Source: a bacterium
Lineage (GTDB): Bacteria > Zhuqueibacterota > Zhuqueibacteria > Residuimicrobiales > Krinioviventaceae
DNA: 64,000 nucleotides
NCBI GenBank assembly: GCA_029561455.1
Contig: JAKQIY010000034.1
Location: 62,001 to 126,000, forward strand
Reading direction: 5' to 3'
The notes beneath the pieces are model-generated. The model was given only the letters and a program-made list of their open reading frames with translations. It was not told where the DNA came from and ran no database searches. A program made the translations under genes and the position numbers. Of this stretch, positions 26,473-34,946 are shown piece after piece. How positions within the stretch are numbered: the first letter of the stretch is position 1; every line of letters starts with the position of its first letter.

Positions 26473-27213
26473 ATGAAAAACAGCGCAAGCTGGGCTCCCA
26501 GTAAATTCATCTATAAAAAAGGCCGGCTGACAGCTTCTAAAAATAAGAAGGAGGTCAACGTCGGCTCGAGACTAAACGCCAATCTCCTGGCCGGTTTTTA
26601 CGACGCCAACATCAAAAAACATGTGCGCGGCCGGCTGGTCGATCTCGGCTGCGGCAAGGTACCGCTCTACGCCGCCTACAAGGATTACATCACCGAAAAC
26701 ATCTGCGTGGATTGGGGGCATTCGCCACACGAAACCAGTTACCTGGACTATGAATGCGACCTTTCCAAACCTCTGCCGTTTAAAGATGGGGAATTCAACA
26801 CCATCATTCTTTCCGATGTGCTTGAACACATTCCCGAACCGCAATTGCTGTGGGCGGAAATGGGCCGCATACTGGACAAGGGCGGCCGGTTATTAATGAG
26901 CGCGCCATTCTGTTACCAGTTGCATGAACCGCCGTATGATTTCTATCGTTATACCGAATTTGCTTTGCGCCGCCTGGCCGAATCTAATGGATTCAAAATT
27001 CTGCTACTGGAACCTCTCGGCGGCTCGGTGGAAGTGTTGACCGATTTTTGCGCCAAGCATTTGCAATACCTGCCGGTATTGGGCAAGCCGCTGGCATTGT
27101 GCATTCAATCCACAACCCTGTGGTTCGGCAAAACCCGGCTGGGAAAACGCATTGCCAGGCGCACCAGCAAATTCTTCCCGCTCGGTTATTTTTTGGTGGC
27201 GGAAAAGCAATAA
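26473..27213 (+). CDS. Class I SAM-dependent methyltransferase
   Basis: 246 residues. Motif I of the Rossmann fold is LVDLGCGKVPLY near residue 58, followed by the acidic residue in ICVDWG, motif II-like LSDVLEHIPEP near 115 and motif III GGRLLMSAPF. The C-terminal half (HEPPYDFYRYTEFALRRL) is typical of methyltransferases from glycan or lipid loci. I prefer ATG 26473 with GGAAAG 10 bases upstream over a TTG at 26431, which lies inside the palindromic sequence. The substrate is unknown. Confidence 0.8.
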   Translation: MKNSASWAPSKFIYKKGRLTASKNKKEVNVGSRLNANLLAGFYDANIKKHVRGRLVDLGCGKVPLYAAYKDYITENICVDWGHSPHETSYLDYECDLSKPLPFKDGEFNTIILSDVLEHIPEPQLLWAEMGRILDKGGRLLMSAPFCYQLHEPPYDFYRYTEFALRRLAESNGFKILLLEPLGGSVEVLTDFCAKHLQYLPVLGKPLALCIQSTTLWFGKTRLGKRIARRTSKFFPLGYFLVAEKQ

Positions 27214-27331
27214 AATTTTTGTATTGATATGTTTATTTAATACTTGTTCATTTCGACTTAACCAATTCGTAATAAAAGTGTTCATTTTTCATTTATCGTT
27301 TGAAAGAATAATCTTGTCCACACAGTCTATT

Positions 27332-28426
27332 ATGTCAATAAAACAACAGACACAGAGAACTATTTTGTGCCTGTTGCTTTTTACTTGCCTGACGGCAGCC
27401 CAGGAAAAATCTTACTATTTTTATCACCCGGAAATTCAATCCGGCACGGAATTGGCCTTTAATCCGTTATCGGTGTTGGTCAGCGGCAGCTTTGATATTC
27501 TCCGCAACGGTACGGACAGCAGAGATGTATTCGACCAGCCTTACCGTACCGGCATGAGCAATCTGTGGGAGAATCTCACCCACCCGGTGAGCAGTGTTAA
27601 AGCCTATGGCAGCAAGGATTTTTTTGCCAACGAGGTCCTGAACTTAAAACTTGATCCCAATTCCAGCCAGTTTCTGGCTAATTATACCCTGCATGTGCTC
27701 GGCAACGGTATGCAGTACGTGAAAATGGCGGAATGGTACGATCATCACCGCTACCCATACCCCAAATTGTGGTCGTTGGCCACCACCCTCAGTTACCAGT
27801 ATATGAACGAAGTTTTGGAGAACGGCGCATATACCGGCGCCAATGTAGACCCGATTGCGGATATGTGGATTTTCAATCCCATCGGGTTTACTTTGTTTTC
27901 TACTGCTTGGGGCAAACATTTTTTTTCGCAAACCGTACCGTTGTACGACTGGTCCCCGCCGGCGTATTACAATCCCGCCAACCGGGAAATCCTGAACACG
28001 GGACAACAATATGCCACCAAAGTAAAATTAGGTTCCAGTCGTTATGCGTTTTTTGCGTACTGGGGCGTGCAAACATTGTTCGGCGGCTGTTATCGACTGG
28101 ATGATGAACGCTCCCTGTCCCTCGGAGTGGGGAGTATGGTTTACCATGTTGAAGAGCATATCATGGGTAACGGCAGGGCCAGAAAAATGACCCCGGATAC
28201 TATACAAGCCATCGGCCTGTTCTATGACGTCAACAACTCATTGCTGGCTTCGCTGTATCTCAGCGGCAAACGATACGAACACATCCGTCTCGATGTTTAT
28301 ACGGGAATGTTTAAGTCAGGCCGCTTTTCACCGGGCATCTTTGCCGGGTATGGGGAATGGGATAAATTACAGTTAGGCATTACCGCCTCATGGTCGCCCA
28401 TTGGGGTGGTTGGGAATTTAAAATAA
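27332..28426 (+). CDS. Secreted or outer-membrane protein of unknown function
   Basis: 364 residues. ATG 27332 begins a signal peptide (about 1-24, TILCLLLFTCLTAAQEK); the frame stays open further upstream but the extra sequence overlaps the methyltransferase gene and lacks a signal. The mature protein is rich in aromatic residues and alternating polar/nonpolar strands, with helical blocks LWENLTHPVSSVKAYG and LSYQYMNEVLENGAYTGANVDP in the middle, and ends in strand-like repeats. A beta-barrel outer-membrane protein is plausible, perhaps related to DUF3943-type proteins, but I cannot name a family. It sits between two methyltransferase genes. Confidence 0.6.
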   Translation: MSIKQQTQRTILCLLLFTCLTAAQEKSYYFYHPEIQSGTELAFNPLSVLVSGSFDILRNGTDSRDVFDQPYRTGMSNLWENLTHPVSSVKAYGSKDFFANEVLNLKLDPNSSQFLANYTLHVLGNGMQYVKMAEWYDHHRYPYPKLWSLATTLSYQYMNEVLENGAYTGANVDPIADMWIFNPIGFTLFSTAWGKHFFSQTVPLYDWSPPAYYNPANREILNTGQQYATKVKLGSSRYAFFAYWGVQTLFGGCYRLDDERSLSLGVGSMVYHVEEHIMGNGRARKMTPDTIQAIGLFYDVNNSLLASLYLSGKRYEHIRLDVYTGMFKSGRFSPGIFAGYGEWDKLQLGITASWSPIGVVGNLK

Positions 28427-28459
28427 TTATGCGACTTGTTTCTTACAGCAGGGTGTTTA

Positions 28460-29296
28460 ATGAATGTTGAAAAACTATTAACGCACGCCCAAAAGCCGGC
28501 GCTATATGCACCCGGCACGGCGGTAATGTGGACCGATCCTTATATCGCGCAGCAATTACTAGCCTGTCATATCAATCCCGATCACGACATTGCCAGTCGT
28601 AGTAATACAAAAATCGAGCTGGTGGTGAACTGGATGCTGACGCAAACCCCAAAGGAGCGGATGAGTATCCTCGATCTGGGCTGCGGGCCGGGGTTGTATG
28701 CGGAAAAACTGGCCCGTCTCGGCCATCGCGTCACCGGGGTGGACTTTTCGCAAACCTCGATTGACCATGCCTGTCAACAGACTGCCGCCAATCAGTCCGG
28801 TATTACTTATTATTGCAATAATTATCTGAACATTACATTCGAAAACGAGTTTGACCTGGTGATTCTCATCTATATGGATTTTTGCGTGCTCAAACCGGCG
28901 GAACGAAAAATTGTGCTGGACAATGTGTACAGAGCCTTAAAGCCAGGCGGCACGTTCATTTTTGATGTGGTGAACAGTAAAAATATTGCCGAAAAGACTT
29001 TAAAGCCCTCCTGGGAAGTCTGTGAGCAGAGTTTTTGGAGTAACAAACCCTACCTGGCGCTTAATACCGGCTATTATTATGCCGAACACAAGGTATTGCT
29101 GAATCAGCATATTGTCATAAACGAACAGGATGAGATCAAAACCTACCTGTTCTGGAGTACCTGTTATGATGACGGTGATTTACAGCCGCTTCTTGCCGCC
29201 AGTCATTTTAAAACAGTCGGCCATTTTGACAATGTCCTGCCGGCCGGCGATGTCTGGAATGGCGACAATGTGACGTTTTATGTGGCGGAGAAATAA
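28460..29296 (+). CDS. Class I SAM-dependent methyltransferase
   Basis: 278 residues. The SAM-binding fold is clear: ILDLGCGPGLYAEKLARLGHRVTGVDFS near residues 66-93, then DLVILIYMDFCVL near 134 and ALKPGGTFIFDVVNS near 163. The N-terminal 60 residues are a helical cap (PYIAQQLLACHINPDHDIASR) common in small-molecule methyltransferases. I chose ATG 28460; a TTG at 28436 is possible. It starts 33 bases after the putative outer-membrane protein gene, so the two may be cotranscribed. No substrate is suggested. Confidence 0.82.
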   Translation: MNVEKLLTHAQKPALYAPGTAVMWTDPYIAQQLLACHINPDHDIASRSNTKIELVVNWMLTQTPKERMSILDLGCGPGLYAEKLARLGHRVTGVDFSQTSIDHACQQTAANQSGITYYCNNYLNITFENEFDLVILIYMDFCVLKPAERKIVLDNVYRALKPGGTFIFDVVNSKNIAEKTLKPSWEVCEQSFWSNKPYLALNTGYYYAEHKVLLNQHIVINEQDEIKTYLFWSTCYDDGDLQPLLAASHFKTVGHFDNVLPAGDVWNGDNVTFYVAEK

Positions 29297-29326
29297 TTAC
29301 TAGTCGGAGCGCTTTGCTTTTCTTCT

Positions 29327-29460
29327 GGTTCCAATCTCCTGATTGGAACCTGCTTGTATAAAATCTCTGATTTGCAAGAGCCGGACAGTCAATTTTATCA
29401 TGATTATAAGGAATCAGAGATTCCTGGCCAATTGCGTTCCTAATCAGGAGATTAAGAACG
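29327..29460. repeat. Palindrome cluster built on AATCTC(C)TGATT
   Basis: Hairpin 1: perfect 10-bp stem 29327-29336 with 29341-29350, loop TCCT. Pair 2: AATCTCTGATT at 29362-29372 with AATCAGAGATT at 29412-29422. Hairpin 3: 11-bp stem with one mismatch, 29435-29445 with 29450-29460, loop AGGA. The core AATCTCCTGATT of hairpin 1 is the reverse complement of the core of hairpin 3, and pair 2 is the same core with one C missing, so the three are related copies. Confidence 0.6.
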
Positions 29461-29592
29461 AGATATACAGCTCGCTCTAAGCATTCCCAGGCGAGTCATG
29501 CGTGCAAAGGCTGTTTCAAGTTGTATTATTCTAAAATGCTGCTTATATTTACATCGGTCAGCAAATCATTAATTTACCCCAGCGGAGAATCC

Positions 29593-30522
29593 ATGAAACC
29601 CATCCCTATTTTTTTACTCTTCGTTTTAACATTATTCACAGCACTCCCGCTTTTCCCGCAAACCCCCGGTGTTGAAAAACAAGTATTTACCTACAAAACC
29701 GTCGACGGCCATGCGGTTAAAGCCAATATATTTATCCCAAAAACAGAAGGTCTGCATCCCGTGGTCATTTACTTTCATGGCGGATTCTTTTTCGGCAACC
29801 GCGACCAGGGACTGCATAGCAGTCTGCGAGAGAAATTACCGGCTGCCGGGTATGCGCTGGTGTCGGCAGATTATCGATTGGCTCCGGAAACCAAACTCGC
29901 CGGCATGCTGCAAGATGTTCAAAATGTAACAACCTGGCTGCGGGTTAACGGCAAGCGGGAATTCAACATCGATCCCGATAAAATCGTGGTATCCGGCGGT
30001 TCGGCCGGCGGCTACCTGGCGCTGACCAGCGGCTTTGATGCCAAAACTGCACCGAATGCCATCGTTGCCATTTCTGCGCCAACCGGATTCACTACCGTTA
30101 CGCCGATGGGGGATTTGTCCGTACTCAACCAACCCGGCCCTTACGATGTAGTGCAGGATTCGACAGTTTCGTATGGCGATTATGATACCCGTATTACCTT
30201 ATGGCGATTTCTGGCCCGCAGCGGTCTGGGGAATTATGAACTGTTCGGCTTTGATCCGGCTGTGCATCCGGAAAAACTGCCGCAATACACCTTGACGGAT
30301 AATGTCACCGCCGCTTATCCACCCGTGTTGTTGATCCATGCCCGCTATGATAACCTGGTCAATTTACAACAGGCGGTTGATTTCAAAGCCTTGTTGGATG
30401 AAAAGCAAGTAGTAAATGAATTGGTGGTTGTGGATAACGGCCATAACGATGAACTGCTTAACCAGAATCCTCAAGTTGTTGATAAAATAATTGCATTTAT
30501 AAATAGCCGGTTTGGCAGATAA
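29593..30522 (+). CDS. Exported alpha/beta hydrolase (HSL-type esterase)
   Basis: 309 residues with a signal peptide (about 1-22, ending LFPQ). The hormone-sensitive-lipase family signature HGGFFFG (oxyanion hole) is near residue 61, nucleophile motif SGGSAGGYLAL near 136, the Asp in HARYDNL near 256 and the His in NGHNDE near 281, so the Ser-Asp-His triad is complete. Likely hydrolyses short acyl or acetyl esters in the periplasm. ATG 29593 is preferred, with GGAG at 29584-29587; the longer frame from 29521 lacks a site. SigZ-like gene follows after 30 bases. Confidence 0.82.
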   Translation: MKPIPIFLLFVLTLFTALPLFPQTPGVEKQVFTYKTVDGHAVKANIFIPKTEGLHPVVIYFHGGFFFGNRDQGLHSSLREKLPAAGYALVSADYRLAPETKLAGMLQDVQNVTTWLRVNGKREFNIDPDKIVVSGGSAGGYLALTSGFDAKTAPNAIVAISAPTGFTTVTPMGDLSVLNQPGPYDVVQDSTVSYGDYDTRITLWRFLARSGLGNYELFGFDPAVHPEKLPQYTLTDNVTAAYPPVLLIHARYDNLVNLQQAVDFKALLDEKQVVNELVVVDNGHNDELLNQNPQVVDKIIAFINSRFGR

Positions 30523-30552
30523 AAATCAATAAACATAAAACAAATTACTACC

Positions 30553-31101
30553 ATGCCCCCAACCACAGAATCAATCTGGCAAGCGTGCAGCCAAACCCTG
30601 AAAGTTTTTATTCAGCGTCGCACTAATGATCCCACGCTGGCGGATGATATTTTGCAGGATGTGTTCATCAAGGTGCACAATAATATTGCCGGTGTAAAGG
30701 ATGAGCAGAAAATATGCAGTTGGCTCTACCAGATCACCCGCAATACCATCATCGATTATTACCGCAAACATAAAAAGCTAGAAGGGGAACCCTTGCCTGA
30801 AATACCCGATTGCGAAGAGCCGGATACCGGCGCTGCAGATGAGGTGGCGAACGGCCTGAAGGATATGGTAATGGACTTGCCGGAAATGTATGCGCAGGCG
30901 TTGTTACAGGTCGAGTTTGCCGGTTTGACGCAAAAGGAATATGCGCTAAAGACCGGCATCAGCGTCTCCGGGGCTAAATCGCGTGTGCAGCGCGCCCGGC
31001 AGATGTTAAAGGACAACCTCATGCGCTGTTGCCATTTTGAATTCGACCACTATGGCACGATCATCGACAGTTGTCCCGCCTGTTGTTGTTGTAAAAATTA
31101 A
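30553..31101 (+). CDS. sigZ: ECF-type RNA polymerase sigma factor, SigZ-like, with Cys-rich tail
   Basis: 182 residues. Region 2 is visible as DPTLADDILQDVFIKVHNNI and QKICSWLYQITRNTIIDYYRKHK, region 4 as LPEMYAQALLQVEFAGLTQKEYALKTGISVSGAKSRVQRARQ. The last 26 residues hold seven cysteines (CC near 158 and CPACCCC at the end), the feature that separates SigZ-like factors from other ECF sigmas and suggests direct thiol or metal/metalloid sensing. No anti-sigma factor is adjacent. The next gene is an ArsP-type permease with its own cysteine cluster, so the sigma factor probably controls it. Start is ATG; no strong ribosome-binding site is seen. Confidence 0.85.
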   Translation: MPPTTESIWQACSQTLKVFIQRRTNDPTLADDILQDVFIKVHNNIAGVKDEQKICSWLYQITRNTIIDYYRKHKKLEGEPLPEIPDCEEPDTGAADEVANGLKDMVMDLPEMYAQALLQVEFAGLTQKEYALKTGISVSGAKSRVQRARQMLKDNLMRCCHFEFDHYGTIIDSCPACCCCKN

Positions 31102-31203
31102 ACTCACCCCAATTCGCAATTCACATTATGCGTCCTTTTTGTGGTTTCCTCGTCTCCAGATATGACAGGAAACCATATTTTATTACAAAAAGGAGTAGGC
31201 AAA

Positions 31204-32334
31204 ATGATGGATCAAATCACCCTGGTACTAAACTCTATAATTGCCAGTTTTATACACATCTGGCCTTATTTGTTGATAACCATACCGCTGGCAGTAGCCG
31301 TGCAAATGTCCGGGGCTGCCCGTTATATTAGGCAAGTGTTTCAGGCCAAACCGGTCATCGCAATTTTTCTGGCGACGGCTATAGGAGCATTCAGTCCGTT
31401 CTGTTCCTGCGGAGTCATACCGGTCATTGCCGCTTTGCTCATCAGCGGAGTGCCTCTGGCGCCGGTCATGTCCTTCTGGATTGCATCACCGTCGATGGAC
31501 CCGGAAATGTTCTTTTTGAGCGTCTCCACCCTGGGCTGGAACCTGGCGTTGTGGCGGCTGGGAGCAACCCTGGGTATGAGTCTCGCCGCCGGGTTCATCG
31601 CCCACTTTGCCGTAAAATATAACTGGCTGGGCGATAATATACTAAGAACACAACAAACTCCGCAGGTAAAAAGTTATTCCAAGATGGTAAAGCAATGGTT
31701 CGTCGCCCGTTTAAACAGCATTCAACAGTATACCGGTAACCGGATTTTATTTACACAGCAACAAATATCTGTTGCCGGACCCGATGGCTGCGGCAATAAT
31801 ATTTGCTGTACTGCCGCTGTGAGTTGTGAGTATTTGAATGACTCCCGGTCGGCAGTGAATACGGAACCGGTTCAGGATCAAGCAACGCAGTGCGGCTGTA
31901 ATACTATTTCGCATAATGAATCTTTTATACAACGATTGATACCGGAAATTATTAAATCCACTACGATGGTCATCAGATTCATGACGTTGGCTTTTTTCAT
32001 ACAGGCGCTCATAACATTGTATGTCCCTGCTAATTTGGTAGTTCGGGTGCTGGGCTCCGGCAATGCGTTTTCAATTGTTATCGCCGCTTTGGTCGGCATC
32101 CCGATGTACACCGGCAATATGACGGCCTTACCCATGATGAGCGGCTTGTTGGCGCAGGGAATGAGTCCCGCCGCTGTGCTGGCATTTCTCATCGCCGGGC
32201 CGACCACTACCTTACCGGCAATGGCGGCTGTGTGGGGAATTGCCCATCGCCGGGTGTTCATTCTTTATTTGGGTATCGCCCTGTTCAACGCTTTGTTTTT
32301 TGGTTTTTTATATTATTTTGTAGTGTTGTTGTAA
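31204..32334 (+). CDS. ArsP/PF03773-family permease with cysteine-rich loop
   Basis: 376 residues with about eight to ten membrane segments in two halves. The conserved family motif GAFSPFCSCGVIP is near residue 60, and the matching half-motif GPTTTLPAMAAVWG near 338. The central cytoplasmic loop (about 195-240) carries a cysteine cluster (GC, ICC, SC, QCGC). Related ArsP proteins export trivalent organoarsenicals using cysteine coordination; other family members move unknown ions. Start ATG 31204 (or 31207) with AGGAG at 31191-31195. It lies 102 bases after the SigZ-like gene. The metalloid role is inferred. Confidence 0.85.
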   Translation: MMDQITLVLNSIIASFIHIWPYLLITIPLAVAVQMSGAARYIRQVFQAKPVIAIFLATAIGAFSPFCSCGVIPVIAALLISGVPLAPVMSFWIASPSMDPEMFFLSVSTLGWNLALWRLGATLGMSLAAGFIAHFAVKYNWLGDNILRTQQTPQVKSYSKMVKQWFVARLNSIQQYTGNRILFTQQQISVAGPDGCGNNICCTAAVSCEYLNDSRSAVNTEPVQDQATQCGCNTISHNESFIQRLIPEIIKSTTMVIRFMTLAFFIQALITLYVPANLVVRVLGSGNAFSIVIAALVGIPMYTGNMTALPMMSGLLAQGMSPAAVLAFLIAGPTTTLPAMAAVWGIAHRRVFILYLGIALFNALFFGFLYYFVVLL

Positions 32335-32362
32335 ACCATCCCCCGGTTATCTTTTGATAGCA

Positions 32363-32392
32363 CCCGGGCTGTTGTATTTTTCACAGCCCGGG
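32363..32392. terminator. Hairpin between convergent genes
   Basis: Perfect 10-bp stem CCCGGGCTGT at 32363-32372 with ACAGCCCGGG at 32383-32392, between the convergent permease and deacetylase genes. No T-tract follows in either direction, so terminator function is likely by position only. Confidence 0.5.
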
Positions 32393-32400
32393 AAATGCCT

Positions 32401-33285
32401 TTATTTCGCTGGTTTTACTTTGATTTCATTTTTCATATCCGCATAACTCACCAGTTTGATGCCACGTTTCGCAACAGCTTCTTTAACGAGCGGACTGGTA
32501 AAAATATCGGTCACCGCCTGGCGGTCTTTGCCGACGTTATCATATCCGATATGTCCGTACCCATCCATTTCCTGCACATCCAGAGCCGGGTGTTCCACAA
32601 ACAACCAGATGCCCGGTTGTAAATTATTGAGCATGTCGATGAAATTATTGATTTTATCGCCAGTCGTTTCTGTCTTTTTTGTCCCATACTCGCCGGCGTA
32701 CTGCACGCCATATTCTTCCAGGTCGATATCCAGGTTATATTCAATGGCCAGTCTTTTAGTCATAGCCGCAACTTCCGGCGTGATATTGGCGCAGCCCATG
32801 TGGTCGGAAAGATGCGACACGGCGGGGATTTTGCTTTTCACCAGTTCAATTTGCGCGCGAAATTCTTTTTCCACATCTGCCACTTTCCAGTCTGCTTCCA
32901 GTAAAGCATTACCGGGGGGATAGTTCTTATTGGTCCACAGAAACGGGAAAAAGTAGCCTTCCTTGCCGGTGAGACTGGGTGTGCAGGCAACCGGCCGCCA
33001 TTTAATGTACGACCATTCGCTGGTTATAGTTAAATGTACGCCGACATCGAGGCCGGGAGTATCATTCAGCATGAGTACAGCCTCTTCAAACCAGGCGCAG
33101 GGTACCATGATCTCTGTAGATCTCACGATCCCTTCGTTAAACGACTTGATACAGGCAATATTTGCAGCATGCGCCGAACCAATGTCATCGGCGCGAATGA
33201 TGAGTTTAATATCGTTATTTTCTGCCATTACCACCCAGGGTAATAAAAGCAGTAATACAACAAACAACCGGGTTCTCTTTTTCAT
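32401..33285 (-). CDS. YdjC/ChbG-family carbohydrate deacetylase, exported
   Basis: 294 residues with a signal peptide (about 1-21, ending VVMA). The YdjC family (PF04794) metal-binding motif IIRADDIG lies at the start of the mature protein, followed by GVHLTITSEW near 94 and SHLSDHMGC near 155, which supply the Asp and His metal ligands. Characterised members deacetylate chitooligosaccharides or similar sugars. Start ATG 33285 is preferred because GGAGG sits 8 bases upstream on the minus strand; a TTG one codon earlier is possible. Most homologues are cytoplasmic, so the signal peptide here is notable. Confidence 0.85.
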   Translation of the reverse strand: MKKRTRLFVVLLLLLPWVVMAENNDIKLIIRADDIGSAHAANIACIKSFNEGIVRSTEIMVPCAWFEEAVLMLNDTPGLDVGVHLTITSEWSYIKWRPVACTPSLTGKEGYFFPFLWTNKNYPPGNALLEADWKVADVEKEFRAQIELVKSKIPAVSHLSDHMGCANITPEVAAMTKRLAIEYNLDIDLEEYGVQYAGEYGTKKTETTGDKINNFIDMLNNLQPGIWLFVEHPALDVQEMDGYGHIGYDNVGKDRQAVTDIFTSPLVKEAVAKRGIKLVSYADMKNEIKVKPAK

Positions 33286-33508
33286 CAATATCCTCCATTT
33301 ATCGTTTGTTATTTTTCTATCAAGTTTATGAATAATATTGATATAATGCTACATTTTTTTATCGGGGTAGAGCGCCCATATTAAGCTCCAGATAAGAAAA
33401 ATTCAATTCTTCGGTCTTAATTGTCAAATTTTCTTTGAAAAAACAACAAAAACCTGTACCTTTTATAAAATTCAACTATCAAGGTCAATTTTTACAGAAA
33501 AATAACAT

Positions 33509-34021
33509 TTGACATTAATACTACGAAATATGTCGGCGGATGACTGGCCGGCAGTAAAAGAAATTTATGAGCAGGGTATTGCTACCCATAATGCCACTTT
33601 TGAGAAACATGCGCCGGACTGGGAGCACTGGAACCGTGAACATCTGGCAGTCTGCCGCCTGGTTTGTACAAACAATCACAAATTGGTTGGGTGGGCAGCG
33701 CTTTGCCCGGTATCCAGCCGGTGTGTCTATGAAGGGGTTGCGGAGTTGAGCGTGTATGTCGCTCATGATTACCGTGGACAGGGTGTGGGTAAAATGTTAT
33801 TGCAAAATTTGATTATCGAATCGGAAAAATGCGGGATATGGACGTTGCAGGCCGGCATATTTCCGGAAAATATCGTCAGCATCGAGTTACATAGAAAATC
33901 AGGATTTCGGGTGGTCGGTTATCGCGATAAAATTGGTAAAATGGGAAAATATTGGCGGGATGTGGTACTGCTGGAACGCCGCAGTAAAACTGTCGGAATT
34001 CTCAATCAAAATCGGGAATAA
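33509..34021 (+). CDS. GNAT-family N-acetyltransferase (PAT/YncA-like)
   Basis: 170 residues. The N-terminus LILRNMSADDWPAVKEIYEQGI matches the phosphinothricin/methionine sulfoximine-type acetyltransferases, with the acetyl-CoA loop YRGQGVGKMLL near 87-97 and the C-terminal LHRKSGFRVVGYRDKIGKM block. The family acetylates amino groups of small toxic amino-acid analogues or other amines. The start appears to be TTG at 33509; the only later ATG (33530) would remove the first beta strand. It stands alone before the glycan locus. Confidence 0.82.
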   Translation: MTLILRNMSADDWPAVKEIYEQGIATHNATFEKHAPDWEHWNREHLAVCRLVCTNNHKLVGWAALCPVSSRCVYEGVAELSVYVAHDYRGQGVGKMLLQNLIIESEKCGIWTLQAGIFPENIVSIELHRKSGFRVVGYRDKIGKMGKYWRDVVLLERRSKTVGILNQNRE

Positions 34022-34414
34022 AGTATTTTGTTTTTATGTATTTGATTATTATATTATTACAGAAAATAGACGATGTGATGGGATACCGGGGTGTGTGGTC
34101 TGTAGAATTTTTATCTAACTCAAAAGTTTGTGATATAACCATAAATGTTGAATAATTAATATTTTAACTGATGCGCATTATCGCCTTGGAATACAAGATT
34201 GAACTGATAATATTTTGGTTTTTTTTGTTTAAATAGTAAGAAATATTTATTATATTGCAAGACTTGATTTGTTCTGCAGTTTTTGTAATTTAAATGTATG
34301 AATAATTCAAGATTTTGAAATGTTGAATTAGTATTGAAATATAAAAACTATCCGGTTACGATCTAAAATTGTCTAGTTAATAAAAGTAAAATTGAAAATT
34401 TAAAGGCGTCTTTG
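34022..34414. other. 393-base AT-rich leader of the surface-glycan locus
   Basis: No gene is visible. A promoter candidate at 34228-34256 is listed separately; it would give a leader of about 150 bases before the first gene. No JUMPstart/ops element was found. Confidence 0.45.
34228..34256 (+). promoter_or_regulatory. Candidate promoter of the surface-glycan locus
   Basis: TTTAAA at 34228-34233, 17-base spacer, TATATT at 34251-34256, followed by GCAAG. The -10 element and its next three bases (TATATTGCA) are identical to the sbcD promoter at 13057-13065. Confidence 0.5.
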
Positions 34415-34915
34415 ATGAAGAAATTTTTTTGCTGTATAATCATTATGTTACTTTCAGTATACCATGTCTCGGCCCAGGTGCCCAATGCCTCATCATCATC
34501 CCAGGCAGGCGCTGCGCAATATGTGTTGGGCAGCAAAGACCAGGTATTAATGGCTGTTAATGTGTGGGGATTTGTTGCCAAACCGGGTCAGTACCTGGTG
34601 CCTTATGGTACGGATTTAATTTCTTTATTATCGTATGCCGGCGGCCCCAGAGAAGAGGCAAAAATTCAAAGCATCAAAGTTGTACGTGGCGGCGATGGTG
34701 ATAAAAAAGAGGGTGAAGTTATTGATGTGAATGTTAAAGAGTATATTGAATTAGGCAACAACAAAACAATACCGGTGTTAAAACCTGGCGATACGGTCGT
34801 TGTTACCGGTACGACTTTTAATTATGTCCGCAACAGCCTGGAATTTATTAGCCGGCTGGCCGCTTTAGTACAAATATATGCTCTGGTAGATTACTATACT
34901 TCGCCAAAAAAATAA
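34415..34915 (+). CDS. SLBB-domain polysaccharide export protein
   Basis: 166 residues with a signal peptide (about 1-21, ending VSAQ). The mature protein contains one SLBB domain (about 45-130): AVNVWGFVAKPGQYLVPYGTDLISLLSYAGG, then VLKPGDTVVVTG. It lacks the N-terminal Poly_export domain of full-length Wza, so it is a short relative. A C-terminal segment (NSLEFISRLAALVQIYALV) is hydrophobic and may be membrane-associated. Start ATG 34415. It heads the locus and directly precedes the Wzc-like kinase, consistent with a role in the export channel. Confidence 0.82.
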   Translation: MKKFFCCIIIMLLSVYHVSAQVPNASSSSQAGAAQYVLGSKDQVLMAVNVWGFVAKPGQYLVPYGTDLISLLSYAGGPREEAKIQSIKVVRGGDGDKKEGEVIDVNVKEYIELGNNKTIPVLKPGDTVVVTGTTFNYVRNSLEFISRLAALVQIYALVDYYTSPKK

Positions 34916-34946
34916 TAGTCACTGTTTTTAAATTGGGATTATAAAA

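Noticed and set aside
27152-27331. Upstream extension of the exported protein at 27332
   Set aside because: It overlaps the methyltransferase gene in another frame and would bury the signal peptide.
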